Positions 56,427 through 64,000 of a stretch of 64,000 nucleotides of DNA are shown one piece after another. Source of the DNA: an uncultured Thiohalocapsa sp. Lineage in GTDB: Bacteria; Pseudomonadota; Gammaproteobacteria; Chromatiales; Chromatiaceae. The stretch covers positions 62,001 to 126,000 of the forward strand of contig NZ_CAJXYK010000003.1 in NCBI RefSeq assembly GCF_913063425.1. Direction: 5' to 3'. The notes below the pieces were generated by a model that was not told the origin of the DNA, did no database searches, and worked only from the letters and a program-made list of their open reading frames with translations. Within the stretch, counting starts at the first letter, position 1, and each line of letters starts with the position of its first letter. The position numbers were made by a program, and so were the translations under genes.

Positions 56427-56641
56427 GCCCGTCCCTGCTGCCTCGCCTGATCCAGCATGTGCTGCTTCAGAGGCTTGCGCAGCTTGGCGGGCGCGGGCAG
56501 CGCTGCGCTGGCGCGGGTGTCGAGCGCGACCTCGATGAGGGCAATCAGTTCCTGGTCGAGACGCCGATGATGCCGCCGGGCGCGGCGCTTGAGTTGCCGG
56601 TGAAGCGCGTCCGGGAGGTTCCTGATCAATACGGAGGCCAT
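56423..56641 (-). CDS. FitA/Arc-type ribbon-helix-helix antitoxin
   Basis: 72 residues. MASVLIRNLPDALHRQLKRR followed by ARRHHRRLDQELIALIEVAL matches the FitA-like RHH antitoxins that normally precede a PIN toxin. No PIN gene follows; instead the YgiT-like gene overlaps its stop by four bases. Either the toxin was lost or this is a recombined pair. Confidence 0.78.
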   Translation of the reverse strand: MASVLIRNLPDALHRQLKRRARRHHRRLDQELIALIEVALDTRASAALPAPAKLRKPLKQHMLDQARQQGRA

Positions 56642-56912
56642 GTGCGGGTCGGTCCGGTGGCTTGTCGATGCCGCCATGCTACGACACCGCGCCCGAAGAA
56701 GGAGAGCATGCACGCCAGGGGCGGCGTCAAATCGCTCCAGTGCAGGGTAAGACCCTCCTGGGGCAGGGGCTCCCGGCACCATCAAGAAGTCGACGCCAAC
56801 GGCGACGAGCACCCACTGCTGTCCAGCACCCGCCTCACGGCCACCGGGCGGGCAACATTGCCAGGATCGCCGGATAAAACGAGACTCACATAACTTAGTT
56901 GAAGAAGGTAGC
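56642..56912. other. Intergenic region
   Basis: 271 bases with no feature recognised, leading into toxin-antitoxin remnants; only shadow frames are open. Confidence 0.4.
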
Positions 56913-57215
56913 ACGACGCAGCGTGTCAATATCCACGAGGCCAAGACGCACCTCTCGCGACTGATCGAGCAGGCGGCTCGCGGTGAGCCCTTTGTCATCG
57001 CGAAGGCAGGCAAGCCATTGGTGAAGGTCGTCCATTTGGAGGCACCGGAGCCTGGGCGGGTCCGGCGGCTTGGCTTCCTGCGCGGTGAGATCAGGGTTCC
57101 AGACGACTTCGATCGCATGGGTGAACAGGGGATTGCGACGTTGTTCAACAGCGATGCCTGCGAGAGAAGCTGTTGCTGGATACGCATCTGCTGTTGTGGT
57201 GTGGCCGGCAACTCC
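56913..57215 (+). pseudogene. Remnant of a Phd antitoxin plus truncated PIN toxin pair
   Basis: One frame reads VNIHEAKTHLSRLIEQAARG, then EPFVIAKAGKPLVKVVHLEA and DDFDRMGEQGIATLF, a nearly complete Phd/VapB-type antitoxin, but without any start codon in the expected place. From about 57166 another frame reads REKLLLDTHLLLW, the first 13 residues of its PIN toxin, after which similarity ends. Both ends are damaged, so this is a dead module. The same toxin start appears again at 58820. Confidence 0.7.
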
Positions 57216-57363
57216 AATGTTTTGGCAAACCCCCAAGCCATGGAACAGATGGGTTGCTCATGGAGCGATAGAGTCGCAGATGCCACATCATAGTCTCAGT
57301 CTGTCCAGCTGCCAGATGCGCGGAACGACTCGTGAGCCGATTGAGCCATTTCCGAGCCGTTCC

Positions 57364-57609
57364 TCAGCGCTCGGCGCCACCGTCGCCTGACCCGTTTGAG
57401 CCATTGTTGAGCCGTTCCCCGCCGGCCACGTAGTTGGCGCCGCGCCCGCTGCCGCGGGGCTCGACGAGGCCGCGGTAGGCGAGGTCGTCGACGTCGCGTT
57501 TGGCAGTGGCGCAGCTGACCTCAGCGAGGACCATGTAGTCGGCCTTGGTGAGGCAGTCGGCGCGGCGAAGTTGCTGCAAGGCCTTGCGTTGGCGCGGGTT
57601 CAGGCTTAA
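57364..57609 (-). pseudogene. Fragment of a Fic-type protein C-terminal winged helix
   Basis: The frame reads LNPRQRKALQQLRRADCLTK then ADYMVLAEVSCATAKRDVDD, resembling the winged-helix end of Fic-family proteins (L-N-x-R-Q-x-x-x-L; V-S-x-A-T-A-x-R-D). The catalytic Fic core (HPFxxGNGR) is absent upstream. A small free-standing HTH protein is the alternative. Confidence 0.4.
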
Positions 57610-57944
57610 CCGGTCAGGGCGTCGTGCATAGCTTCAGCTTCATGATTTTGCCGGGTGTGAAACCAGGGGGTAAGGGAAAGGAGCTAAAGGTCGCACAGGG
57701 CGAGGTCGTGGCGTCTGTCAAGAAGGCGTGCCGCGCGCCCGAGCTTGGCTTACTCCTGGTGACCAATGCTTAGTGGCAAGCAAGGATGTCTTGGCATTGA
57801 CCATAACATTGATCAGGCGGCTCCTGCAGTGGGAGCAGCCTTGTTCTTGTCGCGACTGGCCGCCAATCGCGCCGAGGACGGTGCTCCCACGCCGATGGAG
57901 GGACTGATGACCTGATGACCAAGGCTATGTCGCAGTCCTTGGGT
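57610..57944. other. Intergenic region with palindromic repeat
   Basis: 335 bases. It contains the inverted GTGGGAGCA/TGCTCCCAC element at 57829-57890 and no credible gene. Confidence 0.5.
57829..57890. repeat. Inverted repeat GTGGGAGCA ... TGCTCCCAC
   Basis: GTGGGAGCA (57829-57837) and TGCTCCCAC (57882-57890) are exact inverted arms around a 44-base centre that itself has paired parts (GTCGCGACTGGC and GCCAATCGCG). A REP/BIME-like intergenic element. Confidence 0.75.
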
Positions 57945-58292
57945 TCAAGCAGCGGAGCGCCAATCCAGTTCCAAATGCAGCCCGGCGTAAGGGAAATGCA
58001 GATCCCCGGTTTCAGTCTTGTCGATCAGGCCGATTGCGCTAAGTCGCTCCGCGTCGGCCTGTACCTCGGTTGGATCTCGCTTGACGCGTCGCGCAAGCTC
58101 GCCAATGCTAATGGCGCCAGAGCCGCAGAGGGCCTTGAGGATGGCAAAGCGGTTACCTGTGAGCGTGTTCAGCAAGGCCTCGTCACTATCGAAGAGGTAA
58201 CGGGGTGGCTGAGGCTGGTTCGATTCGACGGTCGCAATGGCTTGTGCGAGGGCTTCCTCTTCGCTGGCGACTTCAATGATCAGTGTCTGCAT
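57945..58292 (-). CDS. TumA-type antitoxin (HVO_A0114-like winged helix)
   Basis: 115 residues from 58292 (MQTLIIEVASEEEALAQAIA). The C-terminal half has the winged helix NRFAILKALCGSGAISIGEL followed by ARRVKRDPTEVQADAERLSA and ends HFPYAGLHLELDWRSAA, as in HVO_A0114-like antitoxins. It overlaps the end of the TumE-type toxin gene by 20 bases. The pair corresponds to TumE-TumA modules, which are often found on mobile elements. Likely intact. Confidence 0.78.
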   Translation of the reverse strand: MQTLIIEVASEEEALAQAIATVESNQPQPPRYLFDSDEALLNTLTGNRFAILKALCGSGAISIGELARRVKRDPTEVQADAERLSAIGLIDKTETGDLHFPYAGLHLELDWRSAA

Positions 58293-58557
58293 GAGCGGTC
58301 CTCCAGCGGTGGATATCGCGGTCGAAATCGACGAGCAGTTGTGGAAGTGTGACAAAGGCAAATGGTTGCTCCTGGTCACCGATGTGCTTGTGATCACCCT
58401 TTCCGTGCTCGTTGTCGTAACGCAGCACGCATCGGCCTTGATGAACCAACGCCAAACGGCATTTGAAGGGGTGCGGGCTTCCGGGCAAGGGTTGCGGTAG
58501 CCGCCAGACGACGACTTCTTTGAACAGACTGTTCGTCAGCCGCTGGCGGTACAACAA
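58273..58557 (-). CDS. TumE-type toxin (DUF6516)
   Basis: 94 residues or slightly more. The core EVVVWRLPQPLPGSPHPFKC, VHQGRCVLRYDNEHGKGDHK and HIGDQEQPFAFVT matches the DUF6516 toxin family (proposed RNase). No ATG at the front; TTG at 58557 is the likely start, and the frame extends a few residues further (ITAKRLLLYRQR) with family-like sequence. The toxin gene comes first and the antitoxin second, as in TumE-TumA. Confidence 0.78.
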   Translation of the reverse strand: MLYRQRLTNSLFKEVVVWRLPQPLPGSPHPFKCRLALVHQGRCVLRYDNEHGKGDHKHIGDQEQPFAFVTLPQLLVDFDRDIHRWRTAHADTDH

Positions 58558-58623
58558 CAGGCGTTTGGCTGTGATGTTGGGAGGTTGGCAGCCGCTCAGA
58601 GGGTTGTCAATCGAGCGCGTTGG

Positions 58624-58820
58624 ACGGTGCCCGATTTCATTAAGTTGTTCGCGTGGGCGAAGCCCGCGCGGACCACTTGGCGGCGGGGTGGCCTTTCAGC
58701 GGCAGGTCCTTGAGCCACGGGCAGACGGTGTTGTTGACGTGGGCGATGATGCCGGTGGCTGGGGTCCGCGGCTGGCAGTCCTTGTCGGCGGTACAGTTGC
58801 GCCAGCGGCAGTTCTCCGGA
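58624..58820 (-). pseudogene. Fragment of a second hsdM gene
   Basis: The minus strand reads PENCRWRNCTADKDCQPRTP, ATGIIAHVNNTVCPWLKDLP and LKGHPAAK, then after a frameshift FAHANNLMKSGT. This aligns with residues about 50-120 of the intact HsdM in this window (PEDCRWRNWAAYKDG ... IIAHVNNTVFPQLKELPLNG ... VDANNFMKSGT). Differences are many, so it is an old or separately acquired copy. It breaks off exactly where the PIN remnant begins. Confidence 0.75.
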
Positions 58821-58923
58821 AAAAGCTGTTACTGGATACGCATTTGCTGTTGTGGGCCGCGGGTGTCCCCGACCGGATGACGGCAATCAGCGCACAGGCA
58901 TCCAGTACGGCGCGCGGTGGCAA
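58820..58923. pseudogene. Abutting N-terminal fragments of two PIN-domain toxins
   Basis: On the plus strand 58820-58868 reads KKLLLDTHLLLWAAGVPDR, a VapC-type start without a start codon. On the minus strand 58923-58866 reads AVLDACALIAVIRSG, the start of a different PIN protein. Neither continues. They face each other, at a recombination joint next to the hsdM fragment. Confidence 0.5.
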
Positions 58924-58941
58924 GACATTCGCAGTGCTGCA

Positions 58942-60306
58942 CTAGGCAGCCGACGCACGCCTGCGCCGAGTCGAGGCGGTGCGCGCTGGCGCCGTTTTCT
59001 TTTTCAAAGGCTTCGGCTCCCCGTCGGAGATGGCCAGCACCAGCCCCAGCGCCAGGCAGGTGACCAGCAGGCTGCTGCCGCCCTGGCTGATGAAGGGCAG
59101 GGTGACGCCGGTGATGGGGATGGCCTTGGTGACGCCGCCGACGTTGAGCAGGGTCTGGACTGTGAAGACGCTGGCGATGCCCGTCGCCGTGAGCATGCCG
59201 AAGGGGGACTTGGCGCGGGCGGCGATGAGGATGAGCCGCCAGCAGAGCAGCGCGAAGAAGACGAGCAGCAGGGCGCTGCCGATGAAGCCCAGCTCCTCGG
59301 CCACCACGGCGTAGATGAAGTCGGACTCGGCGATGGGCGCGTAGCGCGGGCGCGCCTGGCTGAAGCCCTCGCCCCAGAGCCCGCCGGCGTACATGCCGGA
59401 GAGTCCCTGGAGCACCTGCCAGCCGGCGCCGGTGGGGTCGGCGAAGGGGTCGAGCCAGCTGGCGACGCGGCGCTGGCCGTGGCTGAAGAGCTGGAGCACG
59501 GCGTAGCCGGCGGCACCGGCGGCGAGCGCGCCATAGACGAGGTAGCCGACGCGCTTGGTGCCGGCGGTGAGCTGGAGCAGCAGCGCGAGGCCCAGGATCA
59601 GCACCAGCCCCAGGTCCCGCTGCACCAGCAGCAGCCCGAGCAGCAGTGTCGCGAACAGCGCCAGTGGCCAGTGGGCACGCAGGGGTGGGAAGGGAATGGG
59701 TGTGTGCCACTTGGCCAGCGCCTTGGCGTGGCGGTCGATCCAGGCCGCCGCGAACAGCACCACTGTCAGCTTGAGCCCTTCCGTCGGCGTGATGAAGCCG
59801 GCGCCATAGACCGCACCGCGGAAGCGCTGCCCCGTCGTGAGCACGAAGATCAGGATGGCGAGCGACAGTACGGCCCAAAACCACATGCCGGCTGCCAGCG
59901 GTCGGTAGCGCCCGTCCATCAGCGCCACCGCCAGCAGCGCCAGCAGCATGACCCCCGCCGGCAGCAGCAGGTGCGCGAGCGTGAGCCCCGCGCCGGCATA
60001 GACGCCCATGCGGAACTGGGCCAGGAGCCCGATGCCGGCGAGGAAGGCCACCAGCGCCAGCAGCAGTTGATCGCCGCGGAAGCCGGCGGCGACGAAGAGG
60101 AGATGCGCCGCGCAGAAGGCAAGTGCGAACCCCAGCGGTGGCACCAGATCGGTCCAGCGCACGGCGATGCCGTCCTTGGGCAGAGCACCCAGCACCATCA
60201 GGAAGCCGGCGCCGATGGCGAAGAGCACCCACAGCAGCAGCCGGCGCTCCGGTGCGCGGGCATCCCAGCGCTCGGCGAGGGTCTCGGGGCGGGCGGGTTT
60301 GGCCAT
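58942..60306 (-). CDS. FtsW/RodA-family peptidoglycan polymerase (SEDS)
   Basis: 454 residues with about ten membrane helices. SEDS marks: LGLVLILGLALLLQLTAGTK, the catalytic-Asp loop region QRRVASWLDPFADPTGAGWQ, the conserved ESDFIYAVVAEELGFIGSAL and GVTLPFISQGGSSLLVTCLA. The basic tail (KKKTAPARTASTRRRRASAA) is unusual. It polymerises glycan strands with a class B PBP; the PBP gene lies upstream on the same strand, 282 bases away. N-terminal extension of about 45 residues with one extra helix compared with E. coli RodA. Which of FtsW/RodA it replaces or supplements is not decidable here. Confidence 0.9.
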   Translation of the reverse strand: MAKPARPETLAERWDARAPERRLLLWVLFAIGAGFLMVLGALPKDGIAVRWTDLVPPLGFALAFCAAHLLFVAAGFRGDQLLLALVAFLAGIGLLAQFRMGVYAGAGLTLAHLLLPAGVMLLALLAVALMDGRYRPLAAGMWFWAVLSLAILIFVLTTGQRFRGAVYGAGFITPTEGLKLTVVLFAAAWIDRHAKALAKWHTPIPFPPLRAHWPLALFATLLLGLLLVQRDLGLVLILGLALLLQLTAGTKRVGYLVYGALAAGAAGYAVLQLFSHGQRRVASWLDPFADPTGAGWQVLQGLSGMYAGGLWGEGFSQARPRYAPIAESDFIYAVVAEELGFIGSALLLVFFALLCWRLILIAARAKSPFGMLTATGIASVFTVQTLLNVGGVTKAIPITGVTLPFISQGGSSLLVTCLALGLVLAISDGEPKPLKKKTAPARTASTRRRRASAA

Positions 60307-60455
60307 GTGCAGCTCAGGGGTGTTGCGAACTGGCGATGTGTCGTGGGTCGATTGGATGCGGTCGTGCTTGGTCCCGGGGTGTATGGGGCGCGGGAGCGCC
60401 CCGGGGATGCGTGACGCCGCGGGAGCGGTGTCACGAGCGCGACCGGGTCAGCCGC

Positions 60456-60554
60456 AGCCCGGATGCAGCGAAGCGGGATCCGGGGCTTGCATCACCGCTT
60501 GCGGTGTCGGTATCGCTGAGCCCCTTCCTGGATTCCGCTGCCGCTCCATCCAGG
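60456..60554. repeat. Two CCCGGAT...ATCCGGG-type palindromic units
   Basis: AGCCCGGATGCAGCGAAGCG continuing GGATCCGGGGCT (60456-60487) and CCTGGATTCCGCTGCCGCTC continuing CATCCAGG (60527-60554) are each palindromic and roughly inverted with respect to each other. This is a dispersed proteobacterial element type, here in the spacer between the PBP and SEDS genes. Confidence 0.7.
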
Positions 60555-60588
60555 CTGCGCGGCCACAGCGGTGGATACCTGCCAAGGC

Positions 60589-62190
60589 TCATGGCAGGTG
60601 CCCACGCTGCTTCGCCAGCAGCAGCAGGTCCCGGGCGATGGGCGCGGCGGCGGTGGAGCCGTAGCCGCCGTGCTCCACCAGCACGGCGAAGGCGAGCCGG
60701 GGGCGCTCCGCCGGGGCGAAGCCGATGAACCAGCTGTGCGGCGCACCGAAGGGGTTCTCGGCGGTGCCGGTCTTGCCGGCGATGGCGAGCCCCGGGGTCT
60801 CGATGCCGCGGCCGGTGCCCTCGGCCACCGCCTGGCGCAGCATGGACCTGAGCTTTGCCGCCGTGCCCGACTGCATGAAGCGGCCGGCCGCGACCGGCTG
60901 CTCGCCGCCGACCAGCCGCGGGCGCACGGCGACGCCGTCGTTGGCGATGGCGGCGGCGATGAGGGCCATCTGTGCCGGTGTGGCCAGGACCTTGCCCTGG
61001 CCGATGGACGCCTGGGCGAGCCCGTAGCGGTCGGAGCTGGGGATGGTCGGGATGCGCCCGGTGCGCAGGAACTGCCGGCGGCTGTCACCGGCGCCGATGC
61101 TGATGCGGCTGTTGAACAGGAACCGCTCGGTGGTGGCGCGGAAGGCTTCGTGGCCCAGGTAGACCCCGAGCTGGGCGAAGAAGACGTTGGACGATTCCAC
61201 CAGCGCGGTGGTGAGCCCGATGCGCCCATGCCCGCGCCAGCTGCGCCCGGCGCGGCGGGCCTCGTAGTACTCGTGGTCACGGATCTTGCGATAGTGCCCG
61301 GAGGTGGTCCAGCCGTCCGCCGGGCAGTGGATGCGGGCGCTGAAGCCGCGGTCCAGCGCGTCGGCGGCCAGCACCACCTTGAAGGTGGACCCGGGCGGAT
61401 AGAGTCCAGCGGTGGCGCGGTTCAGCAGCCGCGCCCGCGGGTCTGCGTGCAGGAAGAGGTCGGCGTCGATGCGGTTCGGATCGAACGACGGCGTGCTCGC
61501 CAGCACCCGCAGTGCGCCGTCCTGCGGGCGCAGCATCACCACGGCGCCGGCGCGCTCGCCGAGGCGCTCCACCGCGAGCCGCTGCAGCGCCGCATCCAGC
61601 GTCAGGGTGACGTTGTTGCCCTTGGGGCGCTTGCCCTGGGTCAGGATCTGCCGGCCGAGCTCGCCCCAGTCCTTCAGCGAATCCGGCTTGCCGCCGTTCA
61701 GCTGGATGTTGGCGGCGGCCTCGACGCCGGAGGTGCCGAAGCGCGGGTCCGCATAGCCCACCACGTGCGCGAAGTCCGGGCCGAAGGGGTAGTGGCGCTG
61801 CGCCGTCGGCCCGGCGTCCGTCTGCACCACGCGGCTCTCGGCGAGCACCGTGCCGGCGACGTCCAGAATGCGTCCGCGCTCGATCCAGTGCGCCGGGTTG
61901 AACTGGCGGCGGTCGTGCAGCTGCATGAAGGCGATGAGGTCGGGCCGCGCCGTGCCGGAGAGCTGCCAGGTGGCCTGGTAGGCGAGCACCGCGGCGAAGC
62001 CGAGCACCGCCACCAGGCCCGCCGCGGCGAAGCCCGCCCGGGGCTTGGCCAGATGCTTGAGCCCCACCACCGCGCGCAGGTCCTGCATCTGCCTCAGCAC
62101 GAAGGCCGCCGCGAGCAGGAACACGACATGCAGACCGAAGCGCAGCGGTCCCCAGGGGGCTGACTGGAAGAGGGTGTTCAGCAGGTCCAT
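60589..62190 (-). CDS. Class B penicillin-binding protein (PbpA-like transpeptidase)
   Basis: 533 residues. One or two N-terminal membrane helices (about 13-75), a dimerisation/linker region opening RQFNPAHWIERGRILDVAGT, and the transpeptidase domain with SxxK (LYPPGSTFKVVLAADAL), SxN (VESSNVFFAQLGVYLG) and KTG (IAGKTGTAENP). It is shorter than E. coli PBP2 or FtsI and resembles the PbpA type that is paired with a SEDS gene. The ATG at 62190 was chosen; the frame open upstream runs through the GGGGGCT repeats. It cross-links glycan made by the neighbouring SEDS protein. Confidence 0.92.
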   Translation of the reverse strand: MDLLNTLFQSAPWGPLRFGLHVVFLLAAAFVLRQMQDLRAVVGLKHLAKPRAGFAAAGLVAVLGFAAVLAYQATWQLSGTARPDLIAFMQLHDRRQFNPAHWIERGRILDVAGTVLAESRVVQTDAGPTAQRHYPFGPDFAHVVGYADPRFGTSGVEAAANIQLNGGKPDSLKDWGELGRQILTQGKRPKGNNVTLTLDAALQRLAVERLGERAGAVVMLRPQDGALRVLASTPSFDPNRIDADLFLHADPRARLLNRATAGLYPPGSTFKVVLAADALDRGFSARIHCPADGWTTSGHYRKIRDHEYYEARRAGRSWRGHGRIGLTTALVESSNVFFAQLGVYLGHEAFRATTERFLFNSRISIGAGDSRRQFLRTGRIPTIPSSDRYGLAQASIGQGKVLATPAQMALIAAAIANDGVAVRPRLVGGEQPVAAGRFMQSGTAAKLRSMLRQAVAEGTGRGIETPGLAIAGKTGTAENPFGAPHSWFIGFAPAERPRLAFAVLVEHGGYGSTAAAPIARDLLLLAKQRGHLP

Positions 62191-62210
62191 GCGGGGGAGG
62201 GCTGAGGGCT

Positions 62211-62238
62211 GGGGGCTGGGGGCTGGGGGCTGGGGGCT
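62211..62238. repeat. Tandem heptamer GGGGGCT x4
   Basis: Four exact copies of GGGGGCT, preceded by related GGGCTGA units, 21 bases upstream of the PBP start codon. The G-runs could fold into a quadruplex, and copy number may vary between strains. Confidence 0.9.
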
Positions 62239-62270
62239 GATGAGCGGGAGTCGGCAGCGCGGCTGGGTCG

Positions 62271-62335
62271 GTAGGGCGGATAAGCGCATCCGCCGTGTCG
62301 GCCCGCGGTGGATGTGATTCGCTGATCTACCCTAC
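62271..62335. repeat. Imperfect inverted repeat, GTAGGGCGGATAAGCGCATC type
   Basis: GTAGGGCGGATAAGCGCATC with CGCC (62271-62294), mirrored by GGTGGATGTGATTCGCTGAT then CTACCCTAC (to 62335). It resembles a widespread dispersed palindrome with GGATAAGCGC and CGCTTATCC arms. It lies between the PBP and carotenoid oxygenase genes. Confidence 0.75.
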
Positions 62336-62370
62336 GGCTGCGGACCGCCGTCCGCGTTGTGCATCGGGTC

Positions 62371-63810
62371 TCATGGCGCCGGTCGCCAGCAGCCATGGAA
62401 GCTGAGCGGCACCACGTCCGGCAGCGTCAGCACGCAGGCCGGCCCGTCGGCGAGCGCGGCGGCATCGAAGATCCAGACCTCGCCGGCATCCGCGTTGCCG
62501 TCGTAGATGACGCTGAGCAGCCAGAGCCGGTCCGGGTCCTCGGCGTCCGGCACCACCACGGGCTCCGATGGGTAGCGCCCGTCGCCCAGGTCCGCCTCGG
62601 TGAGCCGGTCGGCGGCGTGGTCGTAGCAGGCGAGGGTGTCGTAGCGCTCGGCGGTGGTGTCGGTGCGGCTGCGGTGCGCGGCCATGTAGGTGCGCTGCCA
62701 GGCACGGCCGACCTGCGCGGGCGGCACCATGGTGAACTCCACCGAGCGCGGACTCATCTGCGCATGCGCTTCGACGCGTGCTGTCTGCGGGTCCAGGGTC
62801 ATGCGCCAGAGCGTCGCCTCGGCGGGCGTGGTGGTGCGGCCGCTGGCCACTTCCCGCAGGTGCTGGTTGGTGCTGAAGTCGGGGTAGCGCGCGTGGTCCA
62901 GCACCACCCATCCGTTGTCCTCGCAGGCGCCGTTGCCGAAGTGCCATTGGTAAAAGGGCTCGGTCTCGTCCCGGGCCACCAGCTCCAGTGTGCGGCGATC
63001 GAAGACCAGGATCTGGGTGCCGAGCTCCGGGCGCCAGCGCATGGCCTCGGCATAGGGCTTGAGCCCGAGCAGCACCGGCAGCACCGAGATGCGCACCGGC
63101 GGCACCAGAAACACCAGATACGGGCCGGCCATGATCCAGTCGTGGATCAGCGGCACGCCGTCCAGGTCGTAACGTCCCTTGGTGAGCAGCCGGCCGCGGC
63201 GGTCACAGCGGTAGAGCATCAGCCGGGCCTTGGGGCCGGGGATCGCGACGCCGAAGTTGTAGAGCTCGCCCGTCGCCGGGTCCTGTTTGGGGTGCGCCGA
63301 GAAGGGTTCGCCGGATTCCAGCCGGCCGGCGGGACCCGCGAGGTCCGTGAGCCCCAGGGTGGCGAGCGTCTCCAGGTCCAGCGCATGCGGCCCGCCGCCC
63401 TCCCAAAGGGTCAGGAGCCGGTCCGTAAGCGCGATGACCGAGGTATTGGCGGCGTTCTTGAGCGGGCGGCGCCAATGGCTCCAGAGCGGACCGGGCGCGG
63501 TCATGCCGTAGTTGCCGTAGAGGAGCTTGTCCTGTGCGGCCTCGTGGCGGAAGCCGTCGGACTGGACGTAGCGATACGTCGCCTCCGCGGCGCCGTCGTC
63601 GAAGCGCACCCGCAGCACCGCGCCGTCACCATCGAACCAGTGCCCCACGCGCATGCCGCCCCGCTCCAGCCGTGCCGGCCCGTTGCGGTACAGGGTGCCG
63701 CGCAGCCCGGCGGGGACCGCGCCGTGGGAGGGGTCGAGCGGCGTCGTCGCAAACTCCCGCGCCGGGCGGGCGACGGAGCCGGACCAGAGGCGGCGTTGAT
63801 GAGTCGTCAT
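62371..63810 (-). CDS. Carotenoid cleavage oxygenase family protein
   Basis: 479 residues, seven-bladed propeller type (RPE65/CCD). The four iron His are visible in order: SAHPKQDPATGELYNFG, LIHDWIMAGPYLVFLVPPVR, QWHFGNGACEDNGWVVLD and the C-terminal LSFHGCWRP. It would oxidatively cleave a carotenoid or related double bond; substrate unknown. Carotenoids are expected in phototrophic Chromatiales, which fits but does not prove the placement. The ATG at 63810 starts MTTHQRRLWSGSVA. Confidence 0.93.
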   Translation of the reverse strand: MTTHQRRLWSGSVARPAREFATTPLDPSHGAVPAGLRGTLYRNGPARLERGGMRVGHWFDGDGAVLRVRFDDGAAEATYRYVQSDGFRHEAAQDKLLYGNYGMTAPGPLWSHWRRPLKNAANTSVIALTDRLLTLWEGGGPHALDLETLATLGLTDLAGPAGRLESGEPFSAHPKQDPATGELYNFGVAIPGPKARLMLYRCDRRGRLLTKGRYDLDGVPLIHDWIMAGPYLVFLVPPVRISVLPVLLGLKPYAEAMRWRPELGTQILVFDRRTLELVARDETEPFYQWHFGNGACEDNGWVVLDHARYPDFSTNQHLREVASGRTTTPAEATLWRMTLDPQTARVEAHAQMSPRSVEFTMVPPAQVGRAWQRTYMAAHRSRTDTTAERYDTLACYDHAADRLTEADLGDGRYPSEPVVVPDAEDPDRLWLLSVIYDGNADAGEVWIFDAAALADGPACVLTLPDVVPLSFHGCWRPAP

Positions 63811-63863
63811 GCTGGGTTGTGCGGTTCTGGGCTGGAACGAGCGCCCATCAGGATACCGGGAAG

Positions 63864-63893
63864 AAAGTTTGAAGTTTGAAGTGCGAAGCTTGA
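63864..63893. repeat. AAGTTTGAAG-type dispersed repeat unit
   Basis: AAAGTTTGAAGTTTGAAGTG, then CGAAGCTTGA, similar to the units at 42626-42746. The rest of 63811-64000 shows no gene. Confidence 0.6.
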
Positions 63894-64000
63894 TAAAGGG
63901 GGGCTGAGCGGGTTGCGCCCGGCGTCACGCGTGTTGCGGGAGCACAGGCTGACCAAGGGACGGACCTGTCACTGTCAGCGCGCGGGACGACTGCTGCGGT

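Noticed and set aside
56423..57286. Long frame extending the RHH antitoxin upstream to 57286
   Set aside because: Upstream part is antisense to the Phd/PIN remnant; the RHH family starts at MASVLIRNLP (56641).

Overview
The window is chromosomal DNA from a GC-rich gammaproteobacterium. Gene order and content (groES-groEL under a CIRCE operator, fxsA, cutA, dsbD-tlpA, aroQ-accB-accC-prmA, dusB-fis-purH, apaG-apaH), many dispersed palindromic intergenic repeats and a carotenoid oxygenase suggest Chromatiales (purple sulfur bacteria and relatives). That placement is inference; no rRNA or other strict marker is in view.

Layout. 1-3867: the end of a beta-helix protein and a large membrane-anchored protein with a Walker-B-like patch, an unrecognised pair. 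3981-6087: a Septu-type ATPase plus HNH nuclease pair (minus). 6368-8577: groES-groEL with promoter, CIRCE and terminator. 8800-27982: housekeeping and envelope genes, almost all plus strand. 27983-28822: gene remnants. 28823-43349: accessory envelope, signalling and conserved hypothetical genes, including a likely inactive cyclase behind two methionine-rich membrane proteins, and a DUF2189 gene with an in-frame amber codon. 43350-44275: a palindromic repeat and a decayed MNT/HEPT pair. 44276-55976: a nine-gene co-directional defence operon (hsdR, Phd-type antitoxin, PIN toxin, hsdM, hsdS, then two different Septu-like ATPase/HNH pairs). 56145-58941: toxin-antitoxin genes, some intact (TumE/TumA; RHH and YgiT-like), some relics, plus a fragment of a second hsdM. 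58942-63810: an FtsW/RodA-type polymerase with a class B PBP, and a carotenoid oxygenase.

How the genes work together. The defence operon is knit by start/stop overlaps at five of its eight junctions, so restriction-modification, a toxin-antitoxin pair and two Septu-like modules are probably made from one transcript. A third, separate Septu-like pair lies about 38 kb away next to groEL. The relics around 57-59 kb show that this locus has gained and lost similar modules repeatedly. The left edge may be a further conflict-type system, cut by the window. All functions are read from motifs and remembered family resemblance; no database search was run.
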